Origin: Phycisphaerae bacterium SM23_33
GTDB lineage: Bacteria > Planctomycetota > Phycisphaerae > SM23-33
Reading direction: 5' to 3'
DNA: 14,902 nucleotides
Assembly (NCBI GenBank): GCA_001303665.1
Contig: LJUF01000081.1
Coordinates: 1-14,902 of the forward strand
Part shown: positions 1 to 7,900 of the stretch, piece by piece
Layout of the letters: every line of letters begins with the position of its first letter
How positions within the stretch are numbered: the stretch's first letter is position 1
Position numbers and translations under genes: made by a program
Notes under the pieces: model-generated
Told to the model about the DNA's origin: nothing
What the model saw: only the letters and a program-made list of their open reading frames with translations
Databases searched by the model: none

Positions 1-313
1 AAGCCTTTTGCTGGCAATAGTTTGCGCGGACGGCCTGGGGCCGGGGGCGTGAGGGGGGCTGTTCCAGAGGGCGTTCAAATCCCGTCAAAAGGGGTTCACT
101 CGATGGGGGGAAGAGTGGGCGGTAGCGGCCGGCGGGACAGCGGGGCGTGGTCCGCAATCCGACAGTCGTAATCGGAGACTGGTGATCCGTAACCGGTAAT
201 CCGTGACCCGCAGCCCGTAATCCGTGACCCGTAATCAGTGACCGGTAATCCGTAGCTCGCAGTCCGGGGCCGGGGTCCGGGGGCGGGCGCCCAAACCCGG
301 GAATCGAAGGCCG
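1..313. other. Non-coding stretch left of the ADH gene
   Basis: No gene is supported here. Open frames crossing the stretch are short, lack a ribosome binding site and have no recognisable protein similarity. A gene leaving the window to the left cannot be excluded: one plus-strand frame reads from the edge to a stop at 50-52, too little to judge. The right half holds the heptamer array described separately. The left half holds a 7-bp inverted repeat (4-10 with 86-92) that superficially resembles a tRNA acceptor stem but does not fold as a tRNA. Confidence 0.6.
147..265. repeat. Degenerate 7-bp tandem repeat array, about 17 units
   Basis: Consecutive heptamers stay in strict 7-bp phase over 119 bp. 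The consensus is GTRAYCC on the plus strand (GGATTAC or GGGTCAC on the minus strand). GTAATCC occurs at 196, 217 and 245, GTGACCC at 203 and 224, and variants such as GTGATCC, GTAACCG, GTAATCA, GTGACCG and GCAGCCC fill the rest. Units 154-181 and 252-265 are more decayed but keep phase. The array ends 48 bp from the ADH stop codon. Because 7 is not a multiple of 3, one minus-strand frame reads as a spurious repeated peptide of the TDYGSRITGYG kind. Similar GGATTAC-type arrays are, from memory, common between genes in planctomycetes. Function is unknown. Confidence 0.9.
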
Positions 314-1318
314 TCAGTCGGCGATCACGAGGACGCCGGTGCCGCTGATGCGGTCGGCCTTGAGGTCCTGGAGGGCGCGGTTGGCTTCGGCGAGGGGATA
401 GGTGGTGGTGTGGGGGCGGATGGGGATTTGGGCGGCCTCGGCGAGCAGCTCGCGGCCGTCGGCGCGGGTGTTGGCGGTGACGGAATGGATGTTGCGCTCG
501 TAGAAGATGTGCTTGTCGTAGTCCAGGGGCGGCAGGGGGGTCATGTAGATGCCGGCCAGTGAGAGGGTGCCGCCTTTTTCGAGCTTTTCCAGTGCCGGGG
601 GCACCAGCTCGCCGGCGGGGGCGAAGATGATGGCGCTGTCGGCCTTGACGGGCATGTCCTGGGCCCTTTCGCCGACCCAGGCGGCGCCCATCTGGCGGGC
701 CAGCCGGCGGTGGGATTCCCCGCGCGTAACGACGTACACCTGGCAGCCGCGATGCAGCGCAATCTGGATGACCACATGGGCGCTGGAGCCGAAGCCGTAG
801 ATGGCCAGGCGGCCGCCGTCGGGAAGCTGGCTCCGCCGCAGGGCGCGGTAGCCGATGATGCCGGCGCACAGCAGGGGGGCGGCGTCGGCGTCGCCGAAGG
901 CGTCGGGGATCTCGTAGGCGAAGTCTTCGGGGACCAGGGCGAGCTCGGCGTAGCCGCCGTCGGCGTGGTAGCCGGTGAAGCGGGACTCTTGGCAGAGGTT
1001 TTCCCTATCGGCCCGGCAGAACGGGCAGCGGCCGCAGGTGTGCCGCAGCCAGGCGATGCCTACGCGCTGGCCCGGCTTCAGGCGCTTGCAGCCGGGGCCC
1101 GCCGCGTCCACGACGCCGACCGCCTGGTGGCCGGGGATCACCGGCAGCCTGGCCGGGGGCAGCTCCTTCTCGATGACGTGCAGGTCGGTGCGGCAGATGC
1201 CGCAGGCCTTGACCCTCACGCGGACCTCGCCGGGCTCGGGCTGCGGGTCGGGCAGGTCGCGAAGCCGAAGCGGGGCGTTTTCGACCGGCCCGTATTGTTC
1301 CAGCAGCATGGCCTTCAA
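314..1318 (-). CDS. Zinc-dependent alcohol dehydrogenase, CAD2-like MDR family
   Basis: This 334-aa protein is a medium-chain dehydrogenase/reductase expected to oxidise alcohols or reduce aldehydes with NAD(P)(H) in the cytoplasm. Catalytic zinc ligands are Cys42 (in CGICRTD), His64 (in PGHQ) and Cys151 (in PLLCAG). The structural zinc site is Cys95, Cys98, Cys101 and Cys109. The Rossmann glycine motif is GFGSSAH at 175-181. GHQ instead of the commoner GHE, together with GFGSSAH, fits the CAD2-like subgroup as I recall it. The start is a TTG codon: it gives the family-typical N-terminus MKAM and has a strong GAGGAGG Shine-Dalgarno (1326-1332) at 7-bp spacing, while the ATG three codons later would be 16 bp away. 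The Shine-Dalgarno overlaps the stop codon of the upstream kinase gene, implying translational coupling. The substrate cannot be told from sequence. Confidence 0.92.
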   Translation of the reverse strand: MKAMLLEQYGPVENAPLRLRDLPDPQPEPGEVRVRVKACGICRTDLHVIEKELPPARLPVIPGHQAVGVVDAAGPGCKRLKPGQRVGIAWLRHTCGRCPFCRADRENLCQESRFTGYHADGGYAELALVPEDFAYEIPDAFGDADAAPLLCAGIIGYRALRRSQLPDGGRLAIYGFGSSAHVVIQIALHRGCQVYVVTRGESHRRLARQMGAAWVGERAQDMPVKADSAIIFAPAGELVPPALEKLEKGGTLSLAGIYMTPLPPLDYDKHIFYERNIHSVTANTRADGRELLAEAAQIPIRPHTTTYPLAEANRALQDLKADRISGTGVLVIAD

Positions 1319-1330
1319 GGCTGGGCCTCC

Positions 1331-2167
1331 TCAGGGATTCCGCCAGGCGTCCGACTCGCCCTGGTGGGGGTCTTCGAGGGCCTGGGTGGGGCTGACCAGC
1401 CGGCCGGTGCGGTACTGCCGCTGGAGGAACCAGCGCCGGATCGCCCGGTAGGGCTTGGTGAGCTTGCGGTGCAGCCAGTGCCAGCCGGCCCGGCGCCGCG
1501 AGAGCCGTTGCTCCTCTGGGGTGAGTTCGTCCGGGGCCAGCCGCCGCTTGTGCTTGTACAGATGGTAGAGGTCCTTGTCCTGGACGTAGCGCACGAGGCG
1601 GGCGGCGACGGGCCGCAGCGGCCAGGGCCAGTCGTCGCGGCGGCGGATGGCGATCTGGAAGTCAATCAGGAAGGCCTGCCCGCCGGCGCCGACCAGCATG
1701 TTGGAGCGCTTGTCGGCGTCCACGTAGGCGACGCCGCGGGCGTGGACGGCCTGGAGGATCGCTTGCATGCGGTCGAAGTAGCCGGACGGGACGGGGTCGC
1801 CATGGTGCAGGGTGCGGGCGTCGATGTACTCGACGGCGAAGCCGGTCTGCCCGACGCAGCCGAGCCAGCGCGGCACGCCTTGGACGCCTTCCAGGGCGGC
1901 GTAGATGGCCCGTTCGTGGTCCCGGCTGAGCCGGCCGAGCCACGCCAGCGGCAGCCCGCAGAACGGCTGGGCGCGGTAGAACTTCACCACGATCTTGTCC
2001 GCGGGCGCGGCGCCGGTGGCGCCAACGGCCTCGTACAGTGTAGTGGCGGCGTAGAAGTCGTGCTTGAAGACGCGGGCCAGGCGGTAGGTCGCCCCGGCGA
2101 TGGTGATCTCCTGCGGCGGCGGGGCCGGCAGGGCGAACAACTGCGTGTTTTGGCGTCGCCTGGACAT
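1331..2167 (-). CDS. Small kinase-fold protein (lipopolysaccharide-kinase/RIO-like)
   Basis: The 278-aa protein has the skeleton of a protein-kinase-like fold: Lys62 in IVVKFY (the VAIK lysine), Glu85 as a candidate alpha-C glutamate, Asp150 in AYVDADKRSN as the catalytic aspartate with Asn156, and Asp169 in LIDFQ in place of DFG. HRD reads YVD, and no glycine-rich loop is obvious, so it may phosphorylate a small molecule or sugar-lipid rather than proteins. The C-terminal third is very basic (repeated R/K from about 195 to 260), which could contact membrane or nucleic acid. The ATG at 2167 is the first in-frame ATG after the pyrF stop, 35 bp downstream of it, without a clear Shine-Dalgarno. 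It sits between pyrF and the ADH gene in one operon. The substrate is unknown, and a pseudokinase cannot be excluded. Confidence 0.78.
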   Translation of the reverse strand: MSRRRQNTQLFALPAPPPQEITIAGATYRLARVFKHDFYAATTLYEAVGATGAAPADKIVVKFYRAQPFCGLPLAWLGRLSRDHERAIYAALEGVQGVPRWLGCVGQTGFAVEYIDARTLHHGDPVPSGYFDRMQAILQAVHARGVAYVDADKRSNMLVGAGGQAFLIDFQIAIRRRDDWPWPLRPVAARLVRYVQDKDLYHLYKHKRRLAPDELTPEEQRLSRRRAGWHWLHRKLTKPYRAIRRWFLQRQYRTGRLVSPTQALEDPHQGESDAWRNP

Positions 2168-2202
2168 TCGCGCACATTCGATGGAGCGGCCGGTTGCCTG
2201 GC

Positions 2203-3135
2203 TCAGCGGCCTGCCGCGATGGCCTGGCGGACATCCTTGGCGAAGGCCTTGGCGGCGGCGGCGATAGCCTCCGGCCAGCTCATGTCGGCGTACTCGGGCT
2301 TGCCGAAGGCGTAGATGACGGACCGGCTGGCGTTGACGATGGCGCCGGTGCCGTCGGCCTTGAAGGCCGCGGCGCAATCGGCCGCCGTGGCTCCCTGGGC
2401 GCCGTAGCCCGGCAGCAGGAAGATCTGCCGGGGCATGATCTGGCGCAGCCGGCGGGCCTCGGCCGGGAAGGTCGCCCCGACCACGGCGCCGACACAGGAA
2501 TAGCCGCTGTCGCCCACCAGGCCTTCGCCGGCGCCGACCCTGGCCACCCACTCGGCGATGTGCTCGTAGAACTTCCTGCCGGAGGCGTCGGCGAAGTCCT
2601 GGATCTCCGCGGCCGAGGGGTTGGAGGTCCTTACCAGAACAAAGATTCCTTTGCCGGCCTCGCGGGCAGCGTCTACGAAGGGCATGAGGCCGTCGGCGCC
2701 GAAGTAGCCGCTGACGGTGATGGCGTCGGGGGCGTTCTCGCCGGCCAGGTGGGCGGCGGCGTACTGGGCGGCGGTGGAGCCGATGTCGCCGCGCTTGACG
2801 TCGGCGATCACGATCAAGCCCCTGCGTTGGGCGGCCCGGACGACTTCGGTGAAGGCGGCCACGCCCGCGTAGCCGTACCGCTCGAAGCAGGCGATCTGCG
2901 GCTTGACGGCCGGGACCACATCCGCCACGGCCTTAATCACCTCGTCGCAGAAGGCTTGAACGGCCGCCACGGACGCCAATTCCTCGAGGTCCTCCTGCAG
3001 CCGGGGCCAGGTCCGCTTCACCTGCTCGGGAAACCCTGGCGGGAGGCGATCGAGCACCGGGTCCAGCCCCACGCAGACGGGTGAGCCTTTTGCCTCGATG
3101 GCGGCCAGCAGTCTGTCGGCGAAGTTTTCGGCCAC
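2203..3135 (-). CDS. pyrF: Orotidine 5'-phosphate decarboxylase, type 2
   Basis: This 310-aa enzyme converts OMP to UMP and CO2, the last step of de novo pyrimidine synthesis, in the cytoplasm. The family landmarks are present in order: CVGLDP with Asp25, VKPQ with Lys78, the catalytic DVKRGD motif at 112-117 (Asp112, Lys114, Asp117) followed by IGST, VRTSNPSA, a phosphate-binding LLPGYGAQGA, and VNASRSVIYA near the C-terminus. The length near 300 and the NPSA and ASRS motifs fit the longer type 2 class rather than the roughly 230-aa E. coli type. The start is GTG at 3135 with AAGGAG (3143-3148) at 7-bp spacing. It is the first gene of the minus-strand operon with the kinase and ADH, and is divergent from prfB with 100 bp between the two starts. 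No key residue is missing. Confidence 0.97.
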   Translation of the reverse strand: MAENFADRLLAAIEAKGSPVCVGLDPVLDRLPPGFPEQVKRTWPRLQEDLEELASVAAVQAFCDEVIKAVADVVPAVKPQIACFERYGYAGVAAFTEVVRAAQRRGLIVIADVKRGDIGSTAAQYAAAHLAGENAPDAITVSGYFGADGLMPFVDAAREAGKGIFVLVRTSNPSAAEIQDFADASGRKFYEHIAEWVARVGAGEGLVGDSGYSCVGAVVGATFPAEARRLRQIMPRQIFLLPGYGAQGATAADCAAAFKADGTGAIVNASRSVIYAFGKPEYADMSWPEAIAAAAKAFAKDVRQAIAAGR

Positions 3136-3235
3136 TGAGGCGCTCCTTTCCGCAGGCTTTATATCGCGCCGAAGTCGCCCTTGGAAGCTTGTCCCGCCGG
3201 CGGGGTTTTGCTAGTGTGGAATACAGGAGACCGCC
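3136..3235. promoter_or_regulatory. Divergent pyrF/prfB intergenic region with palindrome
   Basis: These 100 bp separate two divergent starts and must hold control signals for both. Visible elements are the pyrF Shine-Dalgarno (minus strand, 3143-3148), the prfB Shine-Dalgarno AGGAG at 3225-3229 (6 bp before the ATG), and a perfect 12-bp palindrome CCCGCCGGCGGG at 3193-3204 followed by TTTT. No convincing -35/-10 pair could be chosen. The palindrome could be an operator or a short leader hairpin; this is inference. Confidence 0.4.
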
Positions 3236-4304
3236 ATGATTGAGCGGGACAACTTGCCGGAATTCATCGAAGGCCTCAATGCCCGGATCGTCGCCATCCG
3301 GGACTCCCTTTGACCTGCCTGCGCGGCAGCAGGAAATGTCCCAGATCGAGCAGCGGATGTCCGCGCCGAACTTCTGGGACGACCAGGAATCGGCCCGGAA
3401 GACCGTGGCCCAGCTGAAGGAGCTCAAGGCGGTGGTCGCGCCGGCGGCCGAGCTGTGGCGGCGCGTCGAGGATCTCCAGGCGATGTACGAGCTGGGGGCC
3501 GAGGCGGAGGATGCCGGCACGCTGGCGGAGGCGGCGGAGGAGGCCCGCAAGGTCGCCGCCGACCTGGAGCGGCTGGAGTTGCGGACGATGCTGTCGGGCC
3601 CGCACGACGCCGAAAGCTGCGACTGGGCCGAGATGCTGCTGCGGATGTACCTGCGGTACTTCGAGCGGACCGAGCTGTCGGCCGAGGAGATCGACCGCGT
3701 CCCCGGCGAGGAGGCGGGCATCCGCTCGGTGACCCTCCAGGTGAAGGGCCCGTACGCCTACGGCTACCTTTCCTGCGAGCGGGGGGTGCACCGGCTGGTG
3801 CGGATCAGCCCGTTCGACGCCGCCAAGAGGCGGCACACCAGCTTCGCCTCGGTGGACGTGCTGCCGGAGCTGGACGAGATCGAGATCCAGGTCGACTGGG
3901 GCAAGGACGTCCGCGAGGAGACTTATCGCTCCCACGGCGCCGGCGGGCAGCACGTGAACAAGGTCTCCTCGGCGGTGCGGCTGACGCACCTGCCCAGCGG
4001 CATCGTGGTGCAGTGCCAGAACGAGCGCTCGCAGCACCAGAACCGGGCCAACGCCCGGAAGATGCTTCAGGCGAAGCTCTACCAGCGCGAGATGGCCAAG
4101 CGCGACGCCGAACTGGCCAGGATGTACGGGGAAAAAGGGGAGATCGCCTTCGGCTACCAGATTCGCTCGTACGTGCTGTACCCCTACCAGCTCGTCCGCG
4201 ACGAGCGGACCGACCTGAAGGTCCCCAACGCCACCGCGGTACTGGACGGCGACGTGGGTGCCTTCATCACCGCGGGCCTGCGCCACCGGCTGAAGCAGAA
4301 ATAG
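3236..4304 (+). CDS. prfB: Peptide chain release factor 2 (programmed +1 frameshift)
   Basis: RF2 recognises UGA and UAA stop codons in the ribosomal A site and triggers peptide release. Translation starts at ATG 3236, reads 25 codons to CTT, meets an in-frame TGA (3311-3313), shifts +1 and continues from GAC 3312 to TAG 4302-4304, giving 355 aa. The stop-codon recognition tripeptide SPF is at 191-193 and the catalytic GGQ, within GAGGQHVN, is at 236-238. The N-terminal helical domain (AELWRRVEDLQAMYEL region) and the C-terminal TQAVLDG-like segment (TAVLDGDVGAFI) are intact. Both motifs lie 14 residues earlier than in E. coli RF2 (as I recall, 205 and 250). The difference maps to one gap: MLSGPHDA runs straight into ESCDWAEM, omitting the conserved strand that normally ends in AGxGGTEA. 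Identity is certain; whether the gap is biological or an assembly error is open. Confidence 0.96.
3299..3314 (+). promoter_or_regulatory. prfB autoregulatory +1 frameshift site
   Basis: The slippery CTT at 3308-3310 is followed by TGA C at 3311-3314, the near-universal prfB recoding signal, and the stop is codon 26 as in E. coli. When RF2 is scarce, slow UGA decoding lets the ribosome slip and make more RF2. The internal Shine-Dalgarno-like stimulator, AGGGGG in E. coli and three bases before CTT, is here only CGGGAC in the same register, so the stimulator looks weak. Confidence 0.93.
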
Positions 4305-4346
4305 GCTCTGGCCGCCGCGGCGGCCGGGAATGGCCGGGCAGGCGAA
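4305..4346. terminator. Candidate bidirectional terminator between convergent genes
   Basis: A perfect 16-bp palindrome (GGCCGCCGCGGCGGCC, 4310-4325) lies between the prfB stop and the stop of the convergent small membrane-protein gene. It can form a hairpin with a 6-bp GC stem and a CGCG loop, extendable by a G-T and a C-G pair. There is no T tract on either side, so intrinsic termination is only a plausible reading from position and symmetry. Confidence 0.4.
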
Positions 4347-4670
4347 TCAGTCCAGGAAGATGACCAGCCCGCCGTGAAGCAGGGCGCAGGCGAGCGCAAT
4401 GATGGCCAGCACCCGGTGCCACTTGAAAAGGAGCTTGCGTTTTTTCGGCATGAACCATCCGGTCAGGAACGTCGCCGCCACGAAAGTAAAGGTGACGATC
4501 CCCATGGGCGCGATGAGCCGGGCCGGGGCGGCCTCTTTGTGCCCGGCTTCCTCGCCGGCCAGGGCGGCCGCCGGGGCCAGACAAACCACCGCCGCGACAA
4601 GCAAGCCGGCGATGCCCTTGCCCACCCACCTTGGGCCGCCGTGGAAGACTTTTCCTGACTTTGATCTCAT
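4347..4670 (-). CDS. Small predicted membrane protein with intramembrane His pair
   Basis: The family was not recognised. The 107-aa product has a basic N-terminus, a hydrophobic stretch at about 19-38 ending in ALAG (signal peptide or first membrane helix), a short charged linker (GEEAGHKEAAPAR) and two further hydrophobic segments at about 56-74 and 87-106, joined by the basic loop PKKRKLLFKWH. His85 at the foot and His99 inside the last helix (WHRVLAIIALACALLHGG) are 14 residues apart, a spacing seen in bis-His haem b sites of cytochrome b561- and ferric-reductase-like proteins; haem binding is inference. ATG 4670 is chosen over the ATG at 4706 because AGGGAG (4679-4684) lies 8 bp before it and the longer form adds a non-hydrophobic extension. 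It converges on prfB. Confidence 0.72.
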   Translation of the reverse strand: MRSKSGKVFHGGPRWVGKGIAGLLVAAVVCLAPAAALAGEEAGHKEAAPARLIAPMGIVTFTFVAATFLTGWFMPKKRKLLFKWHRVLAIIALACALLHGGLVIFLD

Positions 4671-4754
4671 GGGCGTTTCTCCCTGCGTTTGGCGGGGCGC
4701 TGCCATACCGGCTCGGCGGAGTCCGGAACGGCCGGTCCCCCGGCTACCACGGCA

Positions 4755-4783
4755 ATCATATCACCGATGCCTCGAAATGGCAC
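4755..4783 (-). promoter_or_regulatory. Candidate sigma70-type promoter for the small membrane protein gene
   Basis: On the minus strand GTGCCA (4778-4783) and TATGAT (4755-4760) are separated by 17 bp, matching 4/6 and 5/6 of the consensus. This would give a leader of roughly 75-80 bases before the ATG at 4670. In such GC-rich DNA the AT-rich hexamer stands out, but the call rests on pattern alone. Confidence 0.4.
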
Positions 4784-4842
4784 GGTGCTCCTGAGGCCCT
4801 GCGCGTGACTGCGGCGGGCGGGAATGGGTGCCGGTGCGGGCC

Positions 4843-4872
4843 TTGCCGGGCCCGTTTTCGGTCAAGTACAAT
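4843..4872 (+). promoter_or_regulatory. Candidate promoter for the secreted-paralogue cluster
   Basis: TTGCCG (4843-4848) and TACAAT (4867-4872) are 18 bp apart and match 4/6 and 5/6 of the sigma70 consensus. The site lies 65 bp upstream of the ATG at 4938 in a 267-bp divergent intergenic region and would give a leader of about 60 bases. It is the best -10-like hexamer on this strand of the region. Confidence 0.5.
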
Positions 4873-4937
4873 TTCCGGCCCGTCTGGTGGGTGGGGCTGT
4901 GGAAGGCAGAGGCGAGCGAATCGAAGGAGCCCTCGCG

Positions 4938-7900
4938 ATGAAAGGCGCAAAGATCCTTGCGGTATCGGTGCTTTTGAGCTGGATCGGCTGGGGCAGCGCA
5001 GCGGCTGAATCCCTGGTGACGGTGCGGTTTGGCGAGCAGGACACCTGCCAGGTCGCCGGCGTGACCAGCATCGAACCGGGCAAGGACGGCCCCGGCGGGG
5101 TGATCCGGTTCAACCTGGATAAGCTGCCCGAGGCCGCCCAGGTCAGGAAGGCCCTGCTGCGGATGTGGGTGCACTTGGAGGGCAGGTCAGGCCGGGACTT
5201 CGGAGTAAGCCGGTGGGACGATCCGGCCTTCGACGGCTTCAAGGTGTGGCAGGTGGGCGGCGCGGCGGAGCCGCTGGCGGTGTCCTTTCCCTCTGCCTTC
5301 ACCTCGCTGGCCTGTCACGAGTGGGACGTGACCCCGGCGGTGCAGGCCTGGGCCGCCAAGCCGGCGTCCAACAAGGGCCTCAAGACCGACTTCCCCCTGC
5401 CGCCGGTGGATCTCCAGCCGGCCTGGCAGCGGCCGTACTTGCAGGTCACTTACGTCGGGCCGAATCCGAATCATCCGGTCCAGCCGAAGGACCTGAAGGC
5501 GTTCTATCGCTGCGGCCAGGTGTTCCTGACCTGGAAGCAGACTCCTTACGACGGGGCCTTTTTTGACTCCACCTACCGGGTGTACATGCACGCCGAGCCC
5601 ATCACGGCGGGGAATCTCCACCGCGCCGAGCTGCTGGGCGAGGTGCACAAGAACTCGCAGCTCAACTACCGCCGCAGCGCCTACTCGCGCGACGGCCTGG
5701 GCAGCTACGCCGGCTACCAGCACCTGGCGGCCATTCAGGGCGTCACCAAGACCAAGGACATGACCGGCAAGATGTACTGGGACGCGGTGATGGCCAAGAT
5801 CCCCACCCGCTACAACTTCGTCATCGAGGACGCCTGGCCGCAGAAGATCGAAGGCGGCAAGTGGCTGGAAGACGCCAAGGTGCTGGGCTACGGCCTGCGG
5901 GAGCTGAAGGGGCCGGAACTTTCCGACGACACGGGTCTGTTCGTTTACACCGTCGCCAAGGCCGGCAAGGCCCACTTCGCGGTGACCTCGGTGATCGAGG
6001 GCAACGAGAACCGCCAGGACTTTTCCCCGGCCAACGCCCTCACCGAGCCGGTCCAGATGGAGCTGGCCACGCCCAGGCCCATCCTCCAGGTGGCCTTCCA
6101 CCGCATGGACGAGGGCTACCCCCACCAGAAGCATGAGATGCGCGAGTACGCCTACTGGGGCGGCCCCGGCGCGGGGCTGGCGATCGACCCGTCCACGCCA
6201 TTCTACTTTCGGATCAACCCGCCGGGCGAGTTCGTCGGCTACGGTGGGCGGCGGGGCGAGGCCTGGCTCACAGTGGAGCCGTGGTGGTCTCACGGCGGGG
6301 CGACCGTGGTGGTGGACGGGGTGTACCTGCCGCCGACGCGGCTGGCGCCGTTCCCGCCCACCCGCGTGCCCTTCAGCAGCGGCGGGTGGAAGGCCGCCGA
6401 CGAGTATTATTACGGCGGGCGGAAGGGCCCCGCCGCCGGCCTGGCCTGGGGTCATCGCAGCCGCCTGACCAACTTCTACGGCTACCACGACCGCATGAAT
6501 ACCGGCCAGGACCCACGCCAGGCCACCGTCCGCCCCTTCCTGGAAAACCGCGCCCTGCGCGAGCTGGAGTTCTTCTTCCAGGAATTTCCCCAGGCCAGCC
6601 GCGACCGCGTCCGGGCCACGGGCGAAAGCAAAGCCCTGCTGCTGGCCATCCACCATCCGGATGTCTTCGCCCATTGCAGCGCCGCCCAGGAGGAGATCTG
6701 GACCTCCAAGCGACAGGCCCATCAGTGGGGGATGGTGGGCAAGCGCCAGTGGCGGCTCAAGAACGACGTGAACGAGAACGCCTGGGACTACAACGACCCG
6801 GTGTGGTACTCGAAGCGCTTTCCGGAGCAGGCCTGGCCGTTCATCTCCCAGTGCATGAGCCCCAACTACGCCCGGGGCGACCAGACCCACTGGGGCGACA
6901 GCGGCTACCCGGCCTTTTACCTGGCCATGGCCGCCGAGAGGCGCGGCGGGCAGTGGTGGTGGGTGGACATCGGCGACGCCCCCAACGGCCAGTGGATGCC
7001 CATCCCCCGCAACCAGGCGTACCTGGCCTTCACCAGCGTCAACTTCTGCGAGAAGCCCCAGCAGGAATGGCGCAAGGAGCCGCGCGGCTCGCTCAACGGC
7101 TACCTCACCTGGCATGCCCCGGAGATGCCATTCAAGGCGGCCAAGACGCCGGCCGGTAAGACACCCGAGAAGCTCGCCCTGCCGCTGGACATGGTGGACG
7201 CGCCCGGACGCTTCGAGGTGGCGGTCCGCATCGGCGACCACGGGCTGATCCAGAACGGCCAGTGCGTCCCGCCCACGACGGCCCGGTTCGGCGCCTGCGA
7301 CATCACGCCCTGGCGGCTCCAGCAGTTCAAGGTCGAGAAGGGCCGAAAGTATCTCTGGAGCAACCGCAAGGTCGCCACCGGGCAGCTTCTCCAGGCCGGC
7401 GTGGTCGAGGCCGACCAGCGCGGGCTCCTCACCATCCCGGGCTTCTTCGTGGACCGCGACCCCACGGGCAACAAGCTGTCGGTCGAGCCGGCCGGGGGCG
7501 AGAAGCTGCCCGAGGTGGACGAAACCGCCAAGGTCGGCGAGCTTTCCTACGCCGAATACGTCCAGGCCTGCCGCAACCCGGTGCTGTTCCCGCGGGTCAG
7601 GCCGCCTTCGACGAAGTTCACCATCGCCGAGTTCACCTACGTGGGCCGCGGCAACCCCGACGGCAGCGTCAGCTTCAGGGGCGGCTCGTTCGGGCAGGCC
7701 TACGACACCATCGTGCAGATCGAAAAGGCAGGCCCCTACGTCATCGCCGTGCGGGCCAAGGCCCAGTTTGGCGCCGCCTGGCCGCTGATGAGCCTGGGGC
7801 TGGGCGGCAAGTACGGCCGGCGGATGGAAACCAAGCTGGTCGACACCACCGAGTACGCCTCCTACTGCTGGTACGCGCCGCTGGAGGCGGGCAAGCTGCG

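Noticed and set aside
4..93. tRNA-like element: CCTTTTG (4-10) pairs perfectly with CAAAAGG (86-92), and TTCAAAT (74-80) sits where a T-loop would be
   Set aside because: The T-stem has two mismatches and a wobble, no D-arm or anticodon stem-loop can be drawn in the 58 bp between, and no CCA follows. A decayed tRNA remnant is conceivable but unsupported; a covariance-model scan would decide.
710..2314. Plus-strand open frame of 534 codons spanning the ADH and kinase genes
   Set aside because: It is antisense to two genes with clear catalytic motifs and proper ribosome sites, and its translation is rich in Gly, Ala, Val and Asp without a recognisable domain.
3193..3209. Palindrome CCCGCCGGCGGG followed by TTTT as an intrinsic terminator
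   Set aside because: No gene ends here on the plus strand; it lies in the leader or promoter of prfB. It is kept only as a possible operator or leader hairpin within the intergenic region.
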